Shown here: positions 56,106-64,000 of the stretch, piece by piece
How positions within the stretch are numbered: the first letter of the stretch is position 1
Layout of the letters: each line of letters opens with the position of its first letter
DNA from: Massarina eburnea CBS 473.64
Lineage: Eukaryota > Ascomycota > Dothideomycetes > Pleosporales > Massarinaceae
Assembly: GCA_010093635.1 (NCBI GenBank)
Contig: MU006779.1
Location: 1,015,999-1,079,998, forward strand
Length of the DNA: 64,000 nt
Direction: 5' to 3'
Made by a program: the position numbers and the translations under genes
Notes under the pieces: model-generated
Told to the model about the DNA's origin: nothing
The model's input: only the letters and a program-made list of their open reading frames with translations
The model's database searches: none

Positions 56106-56616
56106 CTTTTCAGAGTGGTAACGGGTGCTTATGATTATTGACCGACCCCAAGATCTCTGGAATGAAGGTGAGGGTGGCTTCCTGACTGTATATTGGGATA
56201 TGCACCCTAGCTTTTGTGAACTACTTGCACGGGAACATGGAAAAGACTATGTTGATCATCAGCAAAATACATGCGCGATCCGAAGAACTCGTACTGAGCT
56301 AGGGAGGGGGTTGGGGGGCTTTAAAGAATGGTCTCGATGATTCCTTTGACAACAAAAATCGCTCTAGAATAGATCAAGTTTGGAACAACAGATGACGTGC
56401 TAGAAACTGGTATTGAGAATTCCTACTAAACAATTCTGAGATACATATGCCACACCTAGATCGAAAAGAAATCGAAGATATGATCATACACGTCTAAATC
56501 TAAAGACCACAGAAAATTCTAAATCGACCATCGATCTGAGTAACGCTTAAGTAATGTTGGCAGAGGTGCTGAGATTTTGGTTCTTGACGCCAGCATCAAA
56601 AGAGACATCATTCCGG
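56106..56616. other. intergenic, no gene seen
   Basis: A 71-codon open frame at 56125-56340 is somewhat protein-like (WNEGEGGFLTVYWDMHPSF) and may be a remnant or second exon of the preceding gene, but no splice solution was found. Confidence 0.35.
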
Positions 56617-57656
56617 TTATACACACCATATGCCGCCACGAAAGGTAATGGTACATGGGGGATCTGTGGTAATAGGGGCCATGGACGAGGAAGTTATGTG
56701 GCTGGATATGGCTGAAGTAGTGAAATTGTCTGAGGCCTTGAGATTTTTTACTGCGTTGTTCGTGGGCGCGACTGAATTCTTTGTCGGATCAGGTACAGGG
56801 TCGAGTTTACGGCAGCCAGACTTCTTCTTGCAACCAACGGATTCTCCGCGCGACATGGAGTCAGGAGCATTGATGAGATCCATAAAGACCTGGGTGATAT
56901 CGAAGTCGAATTCTGGAATTCCGCATGCCGGGCCAATCCAATTGCCAAAGAAAGATGCTGCCTCTTCTCCATTTTCATAGAAGGACTTGGCGCCTTGGAT
57001 TGCAGCTTTGATGCCCGTAGAGGCTTGCCCTCCGGGGACAAACATGATACCAACGTCGATGATTGTTTTGAGAGAGGAGATCATGATGGCACAAAGCACG
57101 TTGTCCAGCTTCGCAAGACCCTCCGCGACGAATTCGAAAATTGTTTTGCAGAGTTCGCATTCGCACATGCACTCCCCCGGTAACCATGTATTGCAGTCTT
57201 CATCCTTGAAGTAATCGTTTGGTTTGATTTCAGTACCCGCGGGGATAGAAAGCTTGCACTAAATACATACATTAGTGATCTTTAATATTTTCAAACTCTT
57301 GTCACTGAGAGATGAGTTACAATCCATGGAGTATTTATTTCTGTCTTTTGTAGATTCTTCTTCCTCCGTACACTCAATCAAAAAGAAAAGTGTTGACTTA
57401 CACCGTATACTCCAGATGTTGACTTCTTCACCTTCTCACAATAGCCATCGGGACCGGAACAGGGTGCCAAACTCTTTTCATTGTTCACAAACCCGTCGTA
57501 GCTGAAGCACTGTCCTGTTTTCTTGTAGTGTGCAATGGTTTGATCATCTTTGCCGCCGTCTTTCTTGGGACACTTCGGTTCTCTAGGGACCAAATCCAAT
57601 CCCGAGGCTAATACGGTACTGCTACAAAGCAGCATAAAAAGAGAGATGAACTTCAT
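56617..57656 (-). CDS. secreted cysteine-rich protein, candidate effector
   Basis: Exons 57402-57656 and 56617-57258 over a 143-bp phase-0 intron (GTAAGT/TTTAG) give 298 residues. Residues 1-18 are a signal peptide (MKFISLFMLLCSSTVLAS). The mature N-terminus has GQCFSYDGF and CSGPDGYCEKV; exon 2 begins CKLSIPAGTE, then a cysteine cluster (CMCECELC), a hydrophobic helical stretch (LDNVLCAIMISSLKTIIDVG) and a glycine-rich FFGNWIGPACG with following FDFDITQVF. A Ser/Thr-rich tail ends CTITFRGGIWCV. I recall similar secreted proteins in plant- and insect-associated ascomycetes but cannot name a domain. Isolated in a gene-poor, transposon-flanked region, as effector genes often are. An effector role is inference. 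Confidence 0.65.
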
Positions 57657-60600
57657 GATGGGAATCTATAAAGCCGTGAATTCTAGTAGGTGGAAGGAAG
57701 GAAGGAAACAGAATTGACATAAGCTAACAGTAACTATCTGAAGTAATTCGGTTCGCGGGAATTGATGCACAATGGTTCAACAAGGCTCCCGTCATCTTTA
57801 TACCATTCTCGCCTGAGGACAATTCTTCTCAACTTCCTATGCCGATAACTAAATTTAAAAATCTAGAACAAAACTGAGTTGTACAAATCTCTGAGACCGG
57901 AGTTCGTTTTTCTGTGCAACTCTCTTTGCCCGTGGACTCTCAAACTACGCCGCATGCCAGGTCCGAGGGCGGTGACTTACGTCTTACCTTCTTAAGCCAT
58001 ATTTCTTGGCACTTCTATTTCCCTGAATCATCGAGTCTATATTAAACACGATAATCACCGTTTCCAGTAACTTGCACAAGCGGAAATTCGGCGAACACCG
58101 ATCTCGGATTTGTGAAATAACCGGATTTGGTCTGTTGGTGTATGGCAGAGCGCGAAGGAAACTCTATTTCTATGTCCTCTAGCTATATCCGACACATAAC
58201 AAAAAAAAAGGTCTAATCATAGAACATTCTAAACCGCTTAATGTACAACATGTGAGTGGAGCAAGACCTGCGGCTAGTACCACCGGGTCGCAAGTTGGTT
58301 ATTCGTCACGCGATTGATTCCATTCTAACCATGGTAGCCTAACGTTAATGACGTAGTCAACTCAGCAAATAATAGACAAGTACCTACCACTCAGTAGGCA
58401 GCTCTTTCTCAGTATTGCAATATTCCTTCTCAGCGTCTTGCTCGGCTAGTAGCATTATTAAAACATATAGTAAGCGACATATGCTAGCCGCATCTAAATC
58501 CCCAAAATCCCCATACAAAAAGCGTAGCCCTCCAGAAGTTTCATTAAATCCCATCTGAAACGGAAAACGAACTAGTATGTAGTCTAGGCCGCGCAAACTA
58601 CGGTTGAGTGCCGAGGCACGGGAAGGGCGAGGAGTTGGGATGTTGAACCGCGGATCGAACCTAAACCCATTCCTTTGGGTCAGCCAGTGGCTGGTAGGTG
58701 GGGGAGGAAGTGCTGTGCCATATAAAAACCCCGACCCCCCTCTTCTTACATCCCCTCGGATGTTCTTTCCTGTTAGTCATCAACGAGGAGGGGATATACG
58801 TACCCAACTTGCCCTCTCAGTCTTTGGTAAAGCGTCCACATCGGGAACTGGGGTCATAGGGGAGTCATCCCTACCTTTGAAATTCCCTCCTGTACCCCTC
58901 TAGAACCTTATTACCCCTTAAAGGTATCTTCCTTGTGTAGTGGGTGATGGGTGACGCTGGAAAGGATGCGGGAGAAGACGCCAAAGGCGTAGAAGATGGG
59001 TTCCGTCGAGTTGCTGGACTATTGATGATGTCGATTTGGCGATTCAGAAGCTAGACTTCTTTTCGATGTAGAAAGCGAATGCTTTTGAAACGAGGGAGGT
59101 GTAGCGGCTGGAACTGTGTTCTGAAGTCCAAAAAAGCAGCGACGGCGAGATGGGTTGGCGAGGATAGAAGGTGTGGTACAGGTTGGAGGAAAACAGCAGG
59201 GAATGAAAAGGCGTACTTGTCTGCATGCCCTAGTCTAGGAGACAGATCAATACAGTTGGAGGGTTACAAAATGCGGAGTGAAGGGTGTGTTGAAAGAAGA
59301 GATGAGGAAGGGTGACGGGGGCGGGCTATTTAACAGGTGCGTTCTGGATCAATATGCACTTTCTCCTTCATCATCTGTACTCTACGACTGAAGTCACTGG
59401 GAAAGTCCGAGTACAGTAGCACGGAAGGTCAAACTCGTCAACCGGTAAGAGCGTATGGCCGTCTTGGGCGAGAGCTACTGAAAAAGTGCGAGGCATTGCA
59501 GCATCTGCTCTCTCAAACACCCAAAAACATGTTAACCTAGAAGGGGAATAACTACGCACAGTCTCCTGTCAGATGGTAGAGCGAGAAGGAAGCTATATAT
59601 GTATATTCTGCATGATCGAACGGTAGTCAGCTCTATGAACCAAGCTTCTATCTTCTCCTATTATACAGCCCTCTTTTACACTATGACATTTGGCCTGAGA
59701 AGGCAGCTAACAGGTGAAACGTTATTGTATGCGGTTAATTTGATCCCTTTATACGGGTTCAAAAAGGTAGGGCGGACTATTCTTCATCTTTATGTGCTTT
59801 TTGCATAGGCAAGCCCTTCTACAGTACAGATCCAATATTAATAGTATACGGACAATGTAAGGAAAGAAGGACGATCTTTTCTATGTGTGTGCCTTTTTCC
59901 TCGCGATTGCATTCACCCTTACACATGTCAAAATCATATGATCAACTCACTCTGAATTGTAATCCTTGCCGGCTAATCCTCACCCATGCTGAGGATGCTT
60001 GCCAAATCAAATATTTAGCAATGATACAGCAAATAAAAGGGTTTAGATAATGATGCACAGAATAAATTACAACTATTCTTGATTCTGAGAGTGGTATATA
60101 CAGTATATTACACACGAGAATCCTAGCGCGAAGGTTATACCCTGCGTACTTCGCGCCGTCACGCTACTACTGCAACTACGTTTTTTTCTGCTGTTAGATA
60201 CCACAAATTGATTGTAGTTGGTATAAGCTTTCGAGAAAAAAATCTGTCAATGCAACGTGTGGTGACAGAACTTTCGAGGCGTGGTGACAAGATACTTTGA
60301 GATTCTAGTGTTCATACGTCCGCTTAACAATCCTGGACTATCCAAATAGTTCTCTTTCCTAATACAGAGGGAAATGCTTACAATAATCTACCGTAACCGG
60401 ACATTTCGTTAAGACTACGCCGCCTACACCACCGGCGGGCATGATAGTAAGACACTTGCGTTGCCAATAATCTTCGGATAGATACTCGTGTTATATTAAC
60501 ATCTGAATTGCAGCCTACAAAGCCATATATGCTGCGTATATTATTATAAATAGACGCCCAAGGTCCTGTTTCAATGCGTACCGTTGCCCTAAAGGATTCT

Positions 60601-61069
60601 AGGTCCACCTACAGCTAAGATGTAGCATTTATATACGAATATAGAGCAAGCTAATTATATATATTAACTCTTTGTCAAATCTACAGTTACACTTCGTGCG
60701 ATATCTTGGATTTATTTACATTGCATCTTGGTCAAGGACTAGTTCGCGAAGTTGGATCATGCAACGCGGCATATACCTAAACGAGGTGACAAAAGCTGTG
60801 CCGCCGCAAGACAGCCCCCATATGCAGTACCCTCGCAATCGCAACAACAAGTGCGTGAGATACAAAAATCCGTACATGACCTTGTGAACCCCGAATCATG
60901 GCACAGGCGGCATGAAACAGCCGAGCATAGAGCTAATAGGAAAACTTCCCAAGTATTTCCGATGCATGAATTCGCGAGAAATGTCCTTACTAGTCCCGCG
61001 ATCAGTGAATCTTCGAATGACATATTCTCACTGCGAAGCAACCATCTACTAGGAGTGCATAACTCACCT
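57657..61069. other. gene-poor region, nothing recognised
   Basis: About 3.4 kb without a convincing gene. 58600-58920 is G+C-richer with TATATAAAAA-like sequence (CCATATAAAAACCCC at about 58718) and may be a promoter remnant. The rest is A+T-rich with only short frames. Confidence 0.45.
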
Positions 61070-61407
61070 TCAAACAATATCAAATTCCGCCTCTCCCTTC
61101 TCAATGACCAGCGCCAGTTTTTCAAAGTCCTCGCTTTTACACCACAAAGCCTCATTTCCATAGCCCTCTTCCCAATCCATATTAAATTCCTCAAAGAACT
61201 GCCTCGTATACGGTCCGTCGCCGAACTTCATACCTTCCATATCTTTCAGGTCCCCCATAACCAAAAGCCCGTCCCCAACGCCCTGTCGTTCAAGCAGACT
61301 CTATATCTTTCTCCTTTTACGGGTGAACATGCCTCGATGTCTGATTTCTTAACTACATTGCGAACAACATAATCCTCTCCAGGGCGGATAGTAATGTAGT
61401 CGAACAT
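61070..61407 (-). pseudogene. small hypothetical gene with a homopolymer frameshift
   Basis: From ATG 61407 the frame reads MFDYITIRPGEDYVVRNVVK and on to GTGFWLWG; then at a C5 run of the plus strand (61253-61257) the coding sense moves to another frame, MGDLKDMEGMKFGDG ... LALVIEKGEAEFDIV, ending at 61070. Together about 113 residues, acidic at the C-terminus. One missing base in the run would explain the break. The family is not recognised. The retroelement begins 70 bp upstream of this ATG. Confidence 0.5.
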
Positions 61408-61477
61408 TTTGCGATTGTCACGCTCGCTCCTGGTAAGCTGTGGCTAAAAACGGCAAGCGGTTTTTATATGCTTTCTG

Positions 61478-64000
61478 TCTGTACACCGTACAGAATAGTT
61501 TCTTAGTGTTAAAACAAGCTTATTAACTAAAATTCTAGTATTATTACATAAAAACCTAACTAAATACACTTATTATAAAGGAAAAAGACAGATATTTAGA
61601 CTGTATAGAAGAGAACCTTATTATCTACCTTTGTAATCTAGCCTGCATAATATAGTATTACTGCCTATTATTATTATAATAATTATACCTATTACCTAGA
61701 GACTACTAGATACAAGAGAAGTAAGCTCTACCTTAGAAACTAGGAATTATACAGTATCCTAGAAAAGGACCTAACTTCCTGCCTACCCTGTACCTCTAAT
61801 AGTAAGGCTTATCCTTATCTACACAGCTCTAGCTGTAGATTAAGAGTATACAGAAATAACTCTCTTTCTAGATAATCTTTATAATAAACTTGTATAGAAC
61901 TGTATTAATATATACCTCTACCTCTATATTCTAAGAAAGTATTTTATAAAGCTACCTCTTCTTATCCTATGCGTATAAAGTTAGCTTTATCTATAAGGTA
62001 GTTAAAGAAGTTTATATATTAATAGCTAATATCCTTAAAAGAGCTTTATTAGTAACTAAGCTAGTAGGCAGAATTATCTTCTTCTTATTACCTACTATAT
62101 AAATAGCTAGAGCTCTAAAAATCTAGCTAGAGATGTTATAGCTTAGGCTACGCCTGTGCCTGAAGGATAGGGCTTAGTCAGCACGATAGAGTATATAGCC
62201 TTTAGATTGCCTTCAGGCCTCCCTCGTTACGAATATTTATATTCTTATTAACACTCATTGTAGTTCTACTTTAAGGCTAGTCTATTACATTGAATATTCG
62301 TTAAAACAGAGCTATAAAGAGACAGGATAGCTTCTAAACAGGCCCTAAATAATGCTGTCTTACAGCAAATACTTGCTACTCTCTAATCTCTTTAAACCTT
62401 GCAGAATAACGACTGTGCTGCGCTCTGCTAGCTTTAAGAACAACTTAACAAAGCCTGTAGAGCTATCTCTAACCTTACTACTCTAGCCCTAGCAACTCCC
62501 TATTAGAATACTATAGATAATACTATCTCTCCTACCCTTATAGATAAGACACTAGCTAGTAATCTAACTAATATAGCTAACCTGCAGGTAGCACTTACAG
62601 TACTCTTCTTAGTTAAAGTTAAACTACCTAAGTTACAACAGAAACTACTGCCTGTAGGAACTTAGTTCGCTAGGGATTTAATCTCCTTTATAGCTTAGAA
62701 GGTTACTATAGAACATAAGCTCTAGGTTAACGCTAAGTTTATTAGCAGCCTAACTAACTAGTTTATGTTTATTTAGAGCAACCTTACGCTAACAGTCTAA
62801 CACAAAGTAGCTCTGTACTATTAGTAGGGCAGGTTTAACAGGTAGTATAATCCTGTAAACTTCTTTATTTACCTAGAATTTCGCTACGCAGATGTCTACG
62901 CTAGAGAGAAAGCACAGGCACGGCTTAAAGGCCTCTACTAGTAAAAGGATAAGTCCTTCTCTAAGTTCCTAATCTACTTTAACACTACCCTGTAGCAGGT
63001 AGGAGGAATAGAGTAGTCTAATAAGTAGAAGTTAGGAAAGCTTTAACGCGCCCTTAATAAGAATATCTGCACTATCGCCCTAAACTAAGGCGTCTCCTGC
63101 ACTAATTATAACTAGATAGTTTACGCTTATAGCGCAATTGCAGTTAATATTAAGATAACACAGCTAAAAAAGCAATACTAATTCTATTAGCCCTCTAGAC
63201 TAAAGCTAGCCTAACTACAGTAAGATGCCTAAGGAGATGTTATTATGTCTCCTATGCAGGCGACAGGCAGCTAATCCTGTAAGGGCTAAGGCAAGTAGTA
63301 AGCTAATTAGATTCTAGATAATCTTTTCTACTAGTGTAAGGAGAAGAGATAGTACACAAGATGTAGTTAGAGCAGATATATTATAAGAGAGTGCAGTAAT
63401 ATAGTAGTAGTAAATATAGTATCCTCTTAAGGAGGCTCTATGCTTACAGACGTAGCAAGCTATAGCACGTTAGAGAAAGAGTAGCCTTTGTTTTAGATGC
63501 GAAATAGGGGCAGCATAGAGATATTAGAGTAGAGAAGTAGTTAGACTATAAGATAGACGACAACGTAGCTAGCATTTTAGGGAAGATAGATAGGGCGCTA
63601 TTTTAGGTCCTAGCCTTCTTAGAGAATGTGCTCTACGTTAACGTTCTAATTAACTTAGGCTGCTAATATTTCTGTATAGTAAGTAAAGTAAAAGTAAATA
63701 AGATTAAGGCAGATTACTTAGAAATTCTACTACGTTGCCTTCGCTAAGCAGCTAGACTTACGCAAGGACTAATAATTACTTAGATAGTAATTTTATCTTA
63801 TAATATTAATAGTTAGCGTATATAGCTTGTAGGGTATGTAATACCTAATCTAGATTATAATGTAATATTTAGCCTTCTATAGCTTTAGCACTTTAGCGTT
63901 ACCCTCTAGGCTAATTAAGGGACTCTAGAGATTGCCTAAGTACAAGGATTAGTAGTCTAGGAAACGCAGCAGCGCTAACAATACCTAAAACTAGTTACTA
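61478..64000 (+). mobile_element. RIP-degenerated Ty3-type LTR retrotransposon, 5' part
   Basis: Begins TGTCTGTACACCGTACAG, the start of the solo LTR at 47725-48082 (minus), with further matching sequence for about 55 bp. The rest is A+T- and TpA-rich with dense stops. Despite the stops, gag-like sequence is legible at about 62350-63250, a degenerate CCHC zinc-knuckle pattern at about 63320-63370 and an aspartic-protease-like region at about 63600-63950, in the order gag-protease of Ty3/Gypsy elements. Reverse transcriptase and integrase would lie beyond the window. Not functional. Confidence 0.8.

Noticed and set aside
60752..61372. 206-codon plus-strand frame
   Set aside because: The minus strand of the same stretch encodes more convincing protein (acidic, TIRPGEDYVV and later segments).

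Overview
The window is nuclear DNA of a filamentous ascomycete (Pezizomycotina; the class, perhaps Dothideomycetes, is a guess). Evidence: many short GT-AG introns with CTAAC-like branch points; single-copy eukaryotic genes (mitochondrial DNA polymerase MIP1, V-ATPase proteolipid, SNU13, a PUB1/TIA1-type RNA-binding protein, PIF1); fungal families (DUF1996, Zn2Cys6, PNP-NACHT-ankyrin NLR, fungal F-box, DUF7580-like); and transition-only nonsense mutations and TpA-rich transposon remains typical of repeat-induced point mutation (RIP).

Layout. Left accessory part (1-20 kb): a 191-bp foldback MITE with TA target duplication; an F-box gene broken by one TAG; two apparently intronless secreted glycosidase-type genes (GH29 fucosidase, DUF5695-type); an atypical SDR; a small mitochondrial membrane protein; then a Zn2Cys6-ankyrin gene split by a solo LTR and, about 0.4 kb downstream, a decayed PNP-NACHT-ankyrin NLR. 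Core block (21-51.6 kb): MIP1 and a RING/SUMO-interacting ubiquitin ligase (divergent), a 7-copy minisatellite, a Ser-rich protein, a Gfo/Idh/MocA oxidoreductase, a 5-exon DUF1996 secreted protein, SNU13 and VMA3 (divergent), a SurE-type phosphatase, a Mediator Med2-like protein and PUB1 (divergent), PIF1, a RIP-marked solo LTR, a conserved hypothetical and a probable Fta4/CENP-U-like kinetochore protein. Right accessory part (51.6-64 kb): a decayed C2H2 gene, a decayed DUF7580-like gene, a small hypothetical, a two-exon cysteine-rich secreted protein (candidate effector), about 3.4 kb with no recognisable gene, a frameshifted hypothetical, and a RIP-degenerated Ty3-type LTR retrotransposon that leaves the window.

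Core genes keep clean frames over long coding stretches, whereas accessory genes carry stop codons explained by C-to-T or G-to-A changes and +/-1 shifts in mononucleotide runs. The most notable items are the solo LTR inserted in the Zn2Cys6-ankyrin gene (perfect 5-bp duplication, frame continuous across it), its position beside the NLR remnant, and the LTR family shared by three loci. Exon structures were worked out by eye from splice signals, phase and family resemblance; no alignment or transcript data were available.
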